36,201 nucleotides of DNA, from the NCBI GenBank assembly GCA_046593925.1, contig JBKJQN010000091.1, positions 1 to 36,201 on the forward strand, read 5' to 3'. Made by a program: the position numbers and the translations under genes. Below the pieces are notes generated by a model. That model saw only the letters and a list, made by a program, of their open reading frames with translations, was not told the origin of the DNA and ran no database searches. This document shows, piece by piece, positions 1-9,524 of this stretch (the stretch's first letter is position 1; each line of letters begins with the position of its first letter). Source of the DNA: JAYVYM01 sp046593925. Its GTDB lineage: Bacteria > Actinomycetota > Actinomycetes > Mycobacteriales > SCTD01.

Positions 1-1122
<1,122 letters not shown>

Positions 1123-1152
1123 CCGGGCCCTGCCGGGAGCCCGGGGACAGCA

Positions 1153-2859
1153 TCAGCTCAACGTCAGCAGGTACTCGCGCCGTCGCTCCAGCAGGGCCGC
1201 ATCCGCTGCCGCGGAGGGGGGTCCGGGCACTGCCCGCCGGGCCTGGCTGTGCACCTGGCCGTGCGGTCGCCCGGTCCGGGCAGCCACCAGGCCGACCAGG
1301 CGGTTGACCTCGCGGCGCAGGCCAGCCGCAGCTCGCCACGAGGTGGCGTCCTGCAGCTCGTCATCCAGGGCGCGCTCCTGCACCGGGGCCGCGGCGGCGC
1401 GGCGGCGCAGGTCGGTGTCGCGCTGGAGCAGCAGCGTCGCGGTCTGCTCAGCCGTGAGCAGACCGGGCAGGCCCAGGAAGTCGTCGTCCCCGGCGCCCCC
1501 GGCAACGGCCTCGCCGGTATGGGCCCGGCCGCCGTGCAGCACGTGCGCGAACTGCGCCTCGGCGTCGAGCGCCTCCCACGGCCGCAGCTCGGCCTCCGCT
1601 CGATCCCGCGGCGGCAGCGGGTCAAGGTCCTCGCAGGACGGTGGGGGCGGCGGCAGCACGTGATTGCGGTCCGACTCCATCTCCGCTGCCAGGGCGAGCA
1701 GCGGTCGTACGGCCGGCAAGAACACCGTCGCGCTCTCGTGCGGCCCTCGCGAGCGCACCACCCGGCCCACCGCCTGGGCGAAGAACAGCGGGGTCCGGTA
1801 CGACGTCATCCAGGCCAGGCAGGCGGCCCGTACCACGTCGACCCCCTCGCTGATCATCCGTACGCAGACCGCGATCCGGGTCGTCGACGACGCGAACGCG
1901 GCGATCCGGGCGCTGGCCCCGGGGTCGTCCGACAGGACCAGCTCCGGCCGTTCGCCGGTCACCCGCAGGACGATCTCGGCGTACGCCCGGGCAGCGTCCT
2001 GGTCGCTGGCGAGGATCAGCCCGGCGGCGTCCGGCAGCCCGTTGGCGCGCAGGTGCGTGATGCGCTCGTCCATCGCCGCGATCACGTGCGGCACCCACTG
2101 GCCCTTGGGATCGAGCGCCGTGCGCCAGGCGATGTTCTCGGTACTTTTCGGCCCGTTGTCCGACAGCGAGGCGGCGATCACGTCGCCGGCGCTGTTGCGC
2201 CACCGCGACGTTCCGGTGTAGGCGGCGAACACCACGGGCCGGACGACTCCGTCGCGCAGAGCTTCGCGGTAGCCGTAGTTGTAGTCGGCCTGGCTGGCGA
2301 GCCCGCCGTCTGCGTCGGTGGCGTAGCGCACGAACGGGATGCGCTCGTCGGCCCGGGTGCGGAACGGCGTGCCGGTCAGGCTGAGCCGGCGCACCGCCGT
2401 GGCGAAGGCCTCCTCGACCGCGTCACCCCAGGACAGACCGTCGCCGGCGTGGTGCACCTCGTCCAGGACGACGAGCGTGCGCTTGTTCTGGCAGCGCGCC
2501 CGGTGCAGCAGTGGCTTGCCGGCGACCTGAGCGTACGTCGTGACATAGCCCTGCACGTCCGCCCGGACCGGTCCGGTCGCGTTGGTCAGCGCGGGGTCGA
2601 GGGCGAGCCCGACGAGCTCGGCCGCAGTCGCCCACTGGGTCCGTAGGTGGTCGGTCGGGCACACCACGATGATCCGGTCGATCCTGCGCGCGGCGAGCAG
2701 CCGCTGGGCGAGCGTGAGCGCGAAGGTGGTCTTCCCGGCGCCCGGGGTGGCGGTGACGAGGAAGTCCGCCGCGTGCGCCTGCTCGTAGGCCGCCAGCGCC
2801 TCCCGCTGCCACGCGCGCAGCGGCCGGCCGAGGACCTCGCCGTGGGGGTCTGCGGTCAC
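1153..2859 (-). CDS. DEAD/DEAH-box superfamily 2 helicase
   Basis: Protein of 568 aa. SF2 motifs appear in order: Walker A ATPGAGKTT near residue 35, a DEAH-type box LDEVHH, motif III SLTGTP, and a C-terminal RecA lobe with QAVGRVVRS (motif VI). The last 130 residues are charged and helical and look like the accessory tail of actinobacterial helicases of this type. The GTG at 2859 is chosen because the N-terminus then starts just before the Q-like motif PLRAWQREAL. Extending further upstream only reads through the preceding gene in the wrong frame. The upstream gene on the same strand (DUF3097) stops 11 bp before this start, so the two are probably one transcript. The role is probably nucleic-acid unwinding in repair or RNA metabolism; the substrate cannot be told from sequence. 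Confidence 0.9.
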   Translation of the reverse strand: MTADPHGEVLGRPLRAWQREALAAYEQAHAADFLVTATPGAGKTTFALTLAQRLLAARRIDRIIVVCPTDHLRTQWATAAELVGLALDPALTNATGPVRADVQGYVTTYAQVAGKPLLHRARCQNKRTLVVLDEVHHAGDGLSWGDAVEEAFATAVRRLSLTGTPFRTRADERIPFVRYATDADGGLASQADYNYGYREALRDGVVRPVVFAAYTGTSRWRNSAGDVIAASLSDNGPKSTENIAWRTALDPKGQWVPHVIAAMDERITHLRANGLPDAAGLILASDQDAARAYAEIVLRVTGERPELVLSDDPGASARIAAFASSTTRIAVCVRMISEGVDVVRAACLAWMTSYRTPLFFAQAVGRVVRSRGPHESATVFLPAVRPLLALAAEMESDRNHVLPPPPPSCEDLDPLPPRDRAEAELRPWEALDAEAQFAHVLHGGRAHTGEAVAGGAGDDDFLGLPGLLTAEQTATLLLQRDTDLRRRAAAAPVQERALDDELQDATSWRAAAGLRREVNRLVGLVAARTGRPHGQVHSQARRAVPGPPSAAADAALLERRREYLLTLS

Positions 2860-2870
2860 CCGCCAGTCTG

Positions 2871-3716
2871 TCAGCCTGCGTCCTCGGTGACGAAGTCGAT
2901 CAGCCGCTCGACGGACTGCAGCAGCGGCACCTCGAGGTCGGCGTAGGAGTCGACGGCGGCAAGCACACGTTTCCAGCCCTGCCAGCTCTGGCCCCAGCCC
3001 AGCGCGGCGCAGACGCCGGTCTTCCAGTCGGTGCCACGCGGCACCTGCGGCCAGCCGGCGATGCCGACGGCGGCGGGCTTCACGGCCTGCCAGACGTCGA
3101 CGTACGGGTGACCGGTGACCAGCACGTACGGGCTGGTCACGCTCGCCACGACCCGGCTCTCCTTGCTGCCGGGCACCAGATGGTCGACGAGCACCCCCAG
3201 CCGGTGGCCCTGCCGGGGACCGAACTGGCCCACCTCGCGCGGCAGGTCGTCGACCCCGTCGAGCGCCTCCACCACGACACCCTCGATGCGCAGGTCGTCG
3301 CCCCACACCCGCTCGACGAGCTGGGCGTCGTGCTTGCCCTCCACCCAGATCCGGCTGCCGCGGGCGACCCGGGCACGCCGGCCGGCCACGGCTACCGACC
3401 CGGACGCCGTCGTCCGCAACCCCGCCGGGGCGGACGCGGCGGGCCGTACGAGCACGACCGGGCTGCCGTCGAGCAGGAAGCCGGGGCCGAGCGGGAAGAC
3501 CCGCACCTTGCCGTGCCGGTCCTCCAGCGACACCCGCTCCCGGTCGCACTCCACCACCGCGCCGCACCAGCCGGTGACCGGCTCCTCGACGACCAGGCCA
3601 TTGTCGGCGGCCACACTCGGCCGCGGTGGCGGCGGTCGCCGGGCGGCGGCGATCACGTCGGGGCTGTATCTGTCGGGGCCGGATCTGTCGGGGCTGGACC
3701 TGTCCGGGCTGGGCAC
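2871..3716 (-). CDS. DUF3097 family protein
   Basis: Protein of 281 aa that I recognise as the actinobacterial DUF3097 family from segments such as LVVEEPVTGWCGAVVECD, WVEGKHDAQLVERVWGDDL, DHLVPGSKESR, VLVTGHPYVDVWQAV and the C-terminal WKTGVCAALGWGQSW. The family has no established function. The GKHDAQLVERVWG and DHLVPGSKE segments suggest to me a Toprim-like fold, but that is inference. The GTG at 3716 is preferred because family members begin shortly before a YS-A/P-DL motif. The N-terminus here is lengthened by a short repeat, SPDRSSPDRSGPDRYSPD, encoded by near-identical 15-bp units (about 3664-3710). It is first in a two-gene unit with the helicase and divergent from the gene starting at 3780. 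Confidence 0.85.
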   Translation of the reverse strand: MPSPDRSSPDRSGPDRYSPDVIAAARRPPPPRPSVAADNGLVVEEPVTGWCGAVVECDRERVSLEDRHGKVRVFPLGPGFLLDGSPVVLVRPAASAPAGLRTTASGSVAVAGRRARVARGSRIWVEGKHDAQLVERVWGDDLRIEGVVVEALDGVDDLPREVGQFGPRQGHRLGVLVDHLVPGSKESRVVASVTSPYVLVTGHPYVDVWQAVKPAAVGIAGWPQVPRGTDWKTGVCAALGWGQSWQGWKRVLAAVDSYADLEVPLLQSVERLIDFVTEDAG

Positions 3717-3779
3717 CCGCGCACGGTAGGCGCGGGGAGGACCCGGCGACGCGAGCGACACCCGCCTACCTTCGTTCCC

Positions 3780-4565
3780 GTGCAGACCACCGCCCCACCG
3801 CGCAGCGCGCTGCTGGCCGCCTGGGGGGCTGCCTGGCTGGCCGGCGACGCCAGCCTGCCCGAGCTGCTCGAGCGGGTCTGCGCGCACGACGACCTGCACG
3901 CCGTACGCGGCCTGGAGCCGCGCGTCCTGCCACTGGACCGGGCCGTCGCCCGGCTGCGCGCCGATGGCACCACCCGGCTCCGCGTGGTGCTACCCGCACC
4001 CGGCGACCTGGTCGGGCTGCCCGGCCCCGGCCCCTTCACGTCGGCCGCGGTCACCGCCGCGGAGGGGCTGCTGTGCCTGCGACCCGACGGCACCGGCACC
4101 GGGCTGGTGCCGACGCTGACCGCGCACGGCTCCCCCTTCGACGGCACCGTCACCACCGTCGAGTGGACCGCACACGCGGTCCAGGTCGACGGCCCGGACC
4201 CCGGCCCCTTCCTGCACGACGCCGAGCACGACCTGCGGCGCGGGGTGCTGGAGGTCCTCGGTGTCCTGCGCGACCTGGACGTGGCGCGCTGGCGCCCCGA
4301 GGTCGCGGAGGCGCTGGCCGACCTGCGCCGCCAGGCCCGCCAGGGGATCGACGACGACGAGCTCCCCGGTGGCTACCCGGCCCGCGCCCGCGACCTGCTG
4401 GTGCGGGCGCGGCAGCTCGGCGCGGTGGTGTCGCTGGCCCTCGAGGACACCGGCGGCGCGGTCGACACCCGCGAGGCGCTCGAGCGTGAGCGCGCGCTGC
4501 GGTCGCTCGGCACACTCGTACGCCGGGCCAGGGTCGCCGCCTACAACGCCTACGGCCTGCCGTGA
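3780..4565 (+). CDS. Conserved hypothetical protein, actinobacterial type
   Basis: Protein of 261 aa starting at GTG 3780. I recognise no named domain. It has no signal peptide or membrane segment and reads as a soluble, mixed alpha/beta protein. A conserved-looking core (RLRVVLPAPGDLVGLPGPGPFTSAAV) is followed by a helical C-terminus rich in Arg, Glu and Ala. Codon use is typical of the window, with strong third-position GC, which supports real coding. It lies 21 bp upstream of the amylosucrase on the same strand, so co-transcription is likely, but I infer no function from that. Its start is 63 bp from the divergent DUF3097 start, leaving room for a shared promoter region. Confidence 0.75.
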   Translation: MQTTAPPRSALLAAWGAAWLAGDASLPELLERVCAHDDLHAVRGLEPRVLPLDRAVARLRADGTTRLRVVLPAPGDLVGLPGPGPFTSAAVTAAEGLLCLRPDGTGTGLVPTLTAHGSPFDGTVTTVEWTAHAVQVDGPDPGPFLHDAEHDLRRGVLEVLGVLRDLDVARWRPEVAEALADLRRQARQGIDDDELPGGYPARARDLLVRARQLGAVVSLALEDTGGAVDTREALERERALRSLGTLVRRARVAAYNAYGLP

Positions 4566-4586
4566 CCCGTCAGGCACAGTGATCAG

Positions 4587-6512
4587 GTGCGCTCGGCCCC
4601 CCGCTCGGCCCAGGACGCGGCAGCTGCGCTGCTCACCGCTGCCCCGGCCCACCGGCGCGACATCTTCGCGCTGCGCCTGGACCGCTGGTGGCAGGACCTG
4701 TACGACGGCCTCGCCGCGGTGTACGACGACCCGGACGCGCTGGCCCGGCAGGTGGTCTCCCGTGCCGCGCAAGCCTTCCTGGACCGCGACCCGGAGCTGC
4801 ACCGCCTGGACCAGGCCCGCACCCTGGAGCCGGACTGGCTGCAGCAGAGCGGGCAGCTCGGCTACGCCGCGTACGTCGACCGCTTCGCCGGCGACCTGGC
4901 AGGTGTCCGCGACCGGCTGCCGTACCTGCGCGAGCTCGGGGTCACCTACCTGCACCTGATGCCGCTGCTGACCAGCCGCCAGGGCGACGACGACGGTGGC
5001 TACGCCGTCGCGGACTTCCGCACCGTGCGCCCGGACCTTGGCAGCGTCGACGAGCTGCGCGAGCTGGCCCGCTGCCTGCGCGCGGCGGGCATCAGCCTGG
5101 TGCTGGACCTGGTCGTCAACCACGTCGCCCGTGAGCACTCCTGGGCCGTCGCTGCGCGTGCCGGTAGCGCCAGGCACCGGGCGTACTTCCACGTCTTCGC
5201 CGACCGGGAGCTGCCCGACGCGTACGAGCGGACACTGCCCGAGGTCTTCCCCGACTTCGCCCCGGGCAGCTTCACCTGGGACGACGAGCTGGCCGGCTGG
5301 GTGTGGACGACCTTCAACACCTTCCAGTGGGACGTCGCCTGGGACAACCCCGAGGTCTTCCTGGAGTACCTCGACGTGGTGCTGTTCCTGGCCAACCTCG
5401 GTGTCGAGGTGCTCCGGCTGGACGCGATCGCGTTCCTGTGGAAGCGGCTGGGTACCGACTGCCAGAACCAGCCGGAGGTGCACGCGCTGACACAGGCGCT
5501 GCGGGCAGCCGCCCGGCTGGCCTGCCCGGCGGTGGCCTTCAAGGCCGAGGCGATCGTCGGCCCGGACGACCTGGTGCAGTACCTGGGTCGCGGCGCGCAC
5601 CACGGCAAGGTCAGCGACCTCGCCTACCACAACAGCCTGATGGTGCAGGTCTGGTCGATGCTCGCCGCGCAGGACGCCGTGCTGGGTGCGTACGCGCTGC
5701 GGGCGATGCCGCCGGTGCCGACCAGCACGGCATGGGTGACCTACCTACGGTGCCACGACGACATCGGCTGGGCGGTGTCGGACGCCGACGCCGCGGCGAT
5801 CGGGCTCTCCGGCCCGCTGCACCGGGCCTTCCTGTCCGACTGGTACTCCGGCACGTTCGAAGGCTCCACGGCCCGCGGGCTGGTGTTCCAGGAGAACGCA
5901 GCGACCGGTGACCGCCGGATCAGCGGTACAGCAGCGAGCCTGGCCGGCGTCGAGGCGGCCCTGGCGGGCGACGGCGAGCTGGACCTCGCGATCGCGCGGC
6001 TGCTGCTCGCGTACACGGTCGTGCTGGGCTGGGGCGGCGTGCCGGTGCTGTGGTCCGGCGACGAGCTCGGCACGTGCAACGACATGGCGTGGGAGCGCGA
6101 GCCCGGACACGCGCAGGACAACCGGTGGGCGCACCGGCCACGGCTGGCGCCGGGCCCGCTGGCCCGTCGTCATGACAGCGCGACCGTCGAGGGCCGGGTC
6201 TTCGCCGGGCTGCGCGGGCTCGCCGCGACGCGGGCCGCCCTGCCGCACCTGCACGCCGGCGTGGCCTCCGACGTGCTCGAGCTGTCCGACCCCGGCGTGC
6301 TGCCGGTGCTGCGACGGCACCCCGTCGGGCCGCTGCTGGAGCTGTTCAACGTCACCGCTGGCTGGCGGCCCTGGCCGATCGAGCGCGTCCATGCCGCCGG
6401 CATCGCCGAGCCCTGGGACGCGCTGACCAGCCGGCCCGTGCAAGCCGGCGACGACGGTTCTGTGTGGCTGGCGCCCTACGCCGCGCTGTGGCTGGTGGAG
6501 CTTCCGGGCTAG
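4587..6512 (+). CDS. Amylosucrase (GH13)
   Basis: Protein of 641 aa that matches amylosucrase (EC 2.4.1.4) along its whole length. This enzyme makes alpha-1,4-glucan from sucrose and releases fructose. An all-helical N-terminal domain (about 1-85) precedes the (beta/alpha)8 barrel. The catalytic residues of GH13 are in place: nucleophile D279 in LRLDAIAF, acid/base E321 in KAEAIVGP and D391 in RCHDDIGW. Other amylosucrase hallmarks are GGYAVADFR, WVWTTFNTFQWD, ARGLVFQENAATGD and GDELGTCND. The GTG at 4587 gives the expected N-terminal length. No signal peptide is present, so it acts in the cytoplasm. It sits between an unknown gene and an amidohydrolase with short gaps. Sucrose hydrolase or trehalulose-forming variants of the same subfamily cannot be excluded from sequence alone. 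Confidence 0.93.
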   Translation: MRSAPRSAQDAAAALLTAAPAHRRDIFALRLDRWWQDLYDGLAAVYDDPDALARQVVSRAAQAFLDRDPELHRLDQARTLEPDWLQQSGQLGYAAYVDRFAGDLAGVRDRLPYLRELGVTYLHLMPLLTSRQGDDDGGYAVADFRTVRPDLGSVDELRELARCLRAAGISLVLDLVVNHVAREHSWAVAARAGSARHRAYFHVFADRELPDAYERTLPEVFPDFAPGSFTWDDELAGWVWTTFNTFQWDVAWDNPEVFLEYLDVVLFLANLGVEVLRLDAIAFLWKRLGTDCQNQPEVHALTQALRAAARLACPAVAFKAEAIVGPDDLVQYLGRGAHHGKVSDLAYHNSLMVQVWSMLAAQDAVLGAYALRAMPPVPTSTAWVTYLRCHDDIGWAVSDADAAAIGLSGPLHRAFLSDWYSGTFEGSTARGLVFQENAATGDRRISGTAASLAGVEAALAGDGELDLAIARLLLAYTVVLGWGGVPVLWSGDELGTCNDMAWEREPGHAQDNRWAHRPRLAPGPLARRHDSATVEGRVFAGLRGLAATRAALPHLHAGVASDVLELSDPGVLPVLRRHPVGPLLELFNVTAGWRPWPIERVHAAGIAEPWDALTSRPVQAGDDGSVWLAPYAALWLVELPG

Positions 6513-6540
6513 ACATCACGGCTGCTGGCAGGCTGCGCTC

Positions 6541-7626
6541 GTGACCGTCATCCACCTGACCGGCCCGGTGCTCGTCGGCGCCCACGAGGTGGTGGCCGAG
6601 GCCTGGGTCGTCGGCGGCCGCTGCACGTTCGCCCGGCCGATCTCCCCCGGCGAGGTCACCACGCTGGGCGGTTGGGTGCTGCCCGGGCTCGTCGACGCGC
6701 ACTGCCATGTCGGGCTCGACGCGCACGGCGCCGTCGACCCAGCCACCACCGAGCAGCAGGCGCTGACCGACCGCGACGCGGGGGCCCTGCTGCTGCGCGA
6801 CGCCGGCTCGGCAGCCGACACCCGCTGGGTCGACGACCGCGAGGACCTGCCGTTGCTGCTCCGGGCCGGCCGGCACATCGCCCGGCCACGGCGCTACCTC
6901 CGCGACTTCGCCGCCGAGGTAGAGGCCGACGGACTCGCCGGCGAGGTCCGCCGCCAGGCCGCCCGCGGCGACGGCTGGGTCAAGATCGTGGGGGACTGGA
7001 TCGACCGCGACACCGGCGACCTCGAGCCGTGCTGGCCGGCGGACGCGCTGCACGAGGCGGTGGCCGCCGCCCACGCAGCCGGCGCGCGGGTGACCGCGCA
7101 CTGCTTCGGCGAGCAGTGCCTGCCCGACCTGCTGGCCGCCGGCGTCGACGGCGTCGAGCACGCCACCGGGCTCGGGGCCGACCTGCTGCCGGCGTTGGCC
7201 GAGCGCGCCGTCGCGGTCGTACCGACCCTGGTCAACATCGCGACCTTCCCCTCCATTGCGGCCACGGCCGAGGCGAAGTTCCCGGTGTACGCGAAGCACC
7301 TGCGCGACCTGCACGCCCGCCGGTACGTCACCGTGCGCGCCGCCTTCGATGCTGGCGTGCCGGTCTACGCCGGCACCGACGCCGGTGGCTCGCTCGCGCA
7401 CGGGCTCATCGTCGACGAGGTCCTCGAGCTCACCGTCGCCGGGCTGCCGCCGGTCGACGCGCTGGCGGCAGCCTGCTGGGGGGCCCGGGCGTGGCTCGGC
7501 CGCGACGGCCTGACCGAGGGCGCCTCTGCCGACCTGCTGGTGCTGCCCGGCGACCCGCGCGACGACCTCCAGGTCCTGCGCGCGCCCACGGTCGTCCTGC
7601 GTGGCGCGGTGGTCCGACGGTCCTGA
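6541..7626 (+). CDS. Amidohydrolase family protein (metal-dependent hydrolase)
   Basis: Protein of 361 aa with the composite domain and barrel of the amidohydrolase superfamily. The N-terminal beta strands lead to LPGLVDAHCHVG, whose H54 and H56 form the HxH metal motif. Further candidate metal or catalytic residues are K148 in GWVKIVGDW, H187 in VTAHCFG, H207 in VEHATG and D280 in YAGTDAGG. The C-terminus returns to the small beta domain (GASADLLVLPGDP). The pattern resembles the imidazolonepropionase / Xaa-Pro dipeptidase-like amidohydrolases, but the substrate cannot be assigned. It starts at GTG 6541, 28 bp after the amylosucrase, and is last in this + strand run, with a hairpin following the stop. 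Confidence 0.87.
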   Translation: MTVIHLTGPVLVGAHEVVAEAWVVGGRCTFARPISPGEVTTLGGWVLPGLVDAHCHVGLDAHGAVDPATTEQQALTDRDAGALLLRDAGSAADTRWVDDREDLPLLLRAGRHIARPRRYLRDFAAEVEADGLAGEVRRQAARGDGWVKIVGDWIDRDTGDLEPCWPADALHEAVAAAHAAGARVTAHCFGEQCLPDLLAAGVDGVEHATGLGADLLPALAERAVAVVPTLVNIATFPSIAATAEAKFPVYAKHLRDLHARRYVTVRAAFDAGVPVYAGTDAGGSLAHGLIVDEVLELTVAGLPPVDALAAACWGARAWLGRDGLTEGASADLLVLPGDPRDDLQVLRAPTVVLRGAVVRRS

Positions 7627-7649
7627 GCCCGCCAGGAGCCCCCCTCTCA

Positions 7650-7701
7650 TGATCCAGGGAGCCCTGAGGTCACCGGGGCGACCCGGTCCGGACCTGGATC
7701 A
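7650..7701. terminator. Nested hairpin, candidate bidirectional terminator
   Basis: An outer perfect 9-bp inverted repeat (TGATCCAGG at 7650-7658, CCTGGATCA at 7693-7701) encloses an inner 6-bp one (ACCGGG at 7672-7677, CCCGGT at 7682-7687). It lies between the stop of the + strand amidohydrolase and the stop of the - strand gene at 7785, which is where a terminator is expected. There is no U-tract, which is common in high-GC actinobacteria. The repeats are seen; termination is inferred. Confidence 0.5.
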
Positions 7702-7784
7702 CCTGCGGGCGGGGCCGGCGGCCGCCCTCCTTGACAGTTCGTGAGCACCTGACGCGCACAGTCCTGCACGCAGCGGTGGCGGAA

Positions 7785-8129
7785 CTACCGGCCCTCGACC
7801 GGAGTCCCCTGGTGGAACAGCAGCAGCCACCCGTCGGCCACCCGCACCCAGACCGAGCTGCGCAGTGCACGGCGACCCGCCGCCTCGCTGCGGTACGTGA
7901 CCAGGACTGCGTCCGGCCCGAGCCGCCGCGCCTGCATCTCCGTGGCCGCTACGCACACCTGGCCGCTCGTCGCCCCGGCGATCGTGTCCCGGGTCCAGAG
8001 GCGTCCGGAGGCGCCGTACTCGCGGAAATCCTGGTGCAGGAGGGACAGCAGCAGCTCAGGGTCGTTGCGGACCTGCAGCTCGTGAAGCAGCCGTTCCCGG
8101 CCGACGACATGCGCCAGGTCGTCCTCCAC
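7785..8129 (-). CDS. DUF4440 / NTF2-like protein
   Basis: Small protein of 114 aa resembling the DUF4440 group of the NTF2-like fold. An N-terminal helix (LLHELQVRNDPELLLSLLHQDF) is followed by EYGASGRLWTRDTI and a beta-sheet with VLVTYRSE, SSVWVRVADGWLLLFHQGTPV. This is the usual family length. The start is uncertain: GTG 8129 is chosen because it precedes the first helix directly, although no clear ribosome-binding site is visible and the open frame continues to 8300. Family members range from enzymes to ligand-binding proteins, so no function is assigned. It is downstream of the exported protease, which itself has an NTF2-like tail. Confidence 0.65.
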   Translation of the reverse strand: MEDDLAHVVGRERLLHELQVRNDPELLLSLLHQDFREYGASGRLWTRDTIAGATSGQVCVAATEMQARRLGPDAVLVTYRSEAAGRRALRSSVWVRVADGWLLLFHQGTPVEGR

Positions 8130-8191
8130 GAGCGGGCTACATGTGGATCGCCGGTTCGTCAATGGAACTCGTTCCCGTCCAGTTGCTACTC

Positions 8192-9394
8192 CTACGCGCA
8201 GGCCGTGAACTTCGGGCCTGGGCCGTGCGCGGCGCTCTTGACGATCAGCCAGAGATCGTCGGAATGGCGCAGCGTGTAGTCCAGCGACCAACGCGCGCAA
8301 ACCAGGCCATCAGGGCCGTGCGCCCCGTCCTGCTCGCTCGTGAAGGTTACCCAGACGACGAGGTCGCGGCCCGAACGACTGAGTGTCCGGTAGTCAATGT
8401 TGGTGTCCTTTGACGTCAAGACGCCTTCTGCAAAGCGTGCATCGCCACCGGCCACCTGTGAGTCCGGGTGGAATTGTGCGTAGGCTGTGGCGTAGTCAGC
8501 CTGATTGATGGACTTGAAGTAGAGGTTTAGCGTGGCAGCCGCCTCGACGGGATCACTGCCTGGCAGGTCATTTGCAGTGACCTTCTCACCATCCGGTCCG
8601 ACAGCCCCCGAGCAATCTGCGGCGGGCACGCTAGCCTGGCCCGCACCCCATCCGTCGAGTAGCGGTGCGGCAACCTTGCTGCTCACGGCCAGCCTTGCCT
8701 TTGTTGCATCATCGTTGGCCGGTCCCGCCGACAGCAGGCCCACCACGTCCCCGGTGACACGTATGACTGGGCTGCCGCTGTTCCCCGCGCGAGCGAGGGC
8801 GTCAAGCTCCACGAGCGAGGTCCGCGTCTGGCCTTCGATGTCGGCCTTGCGATCGAGACCGTTAACCGACCCCTCCTTGAAGCTCTTGCTGCCGGCGCTG
8901 CTGTCGATCAGGCCAGTGTCGCCGGAGGGAAACCCGATGACGCCGACCCGGTCGCCTACTGCCGGCCCTCCGCGGGCGAAGACGAAATTGTGCCCGGATA
9001 GCGGTCGGGGCGTGCGGATGAGCGCGACGTCGCTCGTGTCGTCAAGTCCAAGCACCTCGGCTGATGTCGACCTCGTGTCCTGAGTGACCCGAACGGTCGC
9101 CGCTCCGCGAACGACGTGAGCAACCGTTGCGATGAGGTCGGGCGCTATCAGGAACCCCGTCCCACTCCCGGACCCCTCGCAGCCCTGCACGTCGATCCGC
9201 ACCACGCCGCTGTTCACGTCCCCGTAGGTCTGCGTGAACGTGGCCGGGGGCGCAGACGTCGGGGGTGCGACCGTGGTCGTCGAGGACGATGGACGCGGCG
9301 GTGGCTCCGCTGCCGTTCCCGAGGAACATCCCGTGGTGATGATCAGCAGAAGTATTCCGCCGCAGGCGGCAACACTCATCTCTCGCGTGGACAT
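8192..9394 (-). CDS. Exported trypsin-like serine protease with NTF2-like C-terminal domain
   Basis: Protein of 400 aa starting at ATG 9394. The N-terminus has a hydrophobic signal segment ending in TTGCSS, a possible but atypical lipobox, then a Pro/Ser/Thr-rich linker typical of surface proteins. A chymotrypsin/HtrA-like domain (about 55-250) carries a full triad: His in TVAHVV, Asp in DDTSDVALI and Ser in AGNSGSPV. The last 115 residues (from DPVEAAATLNLYFKSINQADY) read as an NTF2/SnoaL-like domain. No PDZ domain is seen, unlike DegP/HtrA. The gene has clearly lower GC than its neighbours: lines I counted gave 53-63 %, though one reached 70 %. That suggests acquisition or different selection. 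It is probably a cell-envelope protease; its target is unknown. Confidence 0.85.
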   Translation of the reverse strand: MSTREMSVAACGGILLLIITTGCSSGTAAEPPPRPSSSTTTVAPPTSAPPATFTQTYGDVNSGVVRIDVQGCEGSGSGTGFLIAPDLIATVAHVVRGAATVRVTQDTRSTSAEVLGLDDTSDVALIRTPRPLSGHNFVFARGGPAVGDRVGVIGFPSGDTGLIDSSAGSKSFKEGSVNGLDRKADIEGQTRTSLVELDALARAGNSGSPVIRVTGDVVGLLSAGPANDDATKARLAVSSKVAAPLLDGWGAGQASVPAADCSGAVGPDGEKVTANDLPGSDPVEAAATLNLYFKSINQADYATAYAQFHPDSQVAGGDARFAEGVLTSKDTNIDYRTLSRSGRDLVVWVTFTSEQDGAHGPDGLVCARWSLDYTLRHSDDLWLIVKSAAHGPGPKFTACA

Positions 9395-9524
9395 GCGGGA
9401 GAATATGTCGCACGCAGGCGACCTTGTCTCTACAAGTTGGTGTCTTACGGTTAGTGCTCGTTAGATCGCGCCCGGTTACAACCCTGCCCAGATGGACGTA
9501 CGGCAGGCTGGAAGGTGCACCCCT

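Noticed and set aside
1153..3567. A single 804-aa protein joining the helicase to upstream sequence
   Set aside because: The first 235 residues are an Arg/Gly-rich shadow of DUF3097 in the wrong frame; the helicase starts at GTG 2859.
3108..3779. Long 5' extension of the + strand gene at 3780
   Set aside because: The extension is antisense to DUF3097 and His/Pro/Gly-rich; GTG 3780 starts the normal composition.
3990..5630. Long - strand open frame of 546 aa opposite the amylosucrase
   Set aside because: It is antisense to a gene with all amylosucrase motifs and has the Val/Gln/Gly-rich composition of GC-rich antisense frames.
6352..7650. 432-aa - strand frame opposite the amidohydrolase
   Set aside because: Shadow frame; the + strand carries the full metal-binding motif set.
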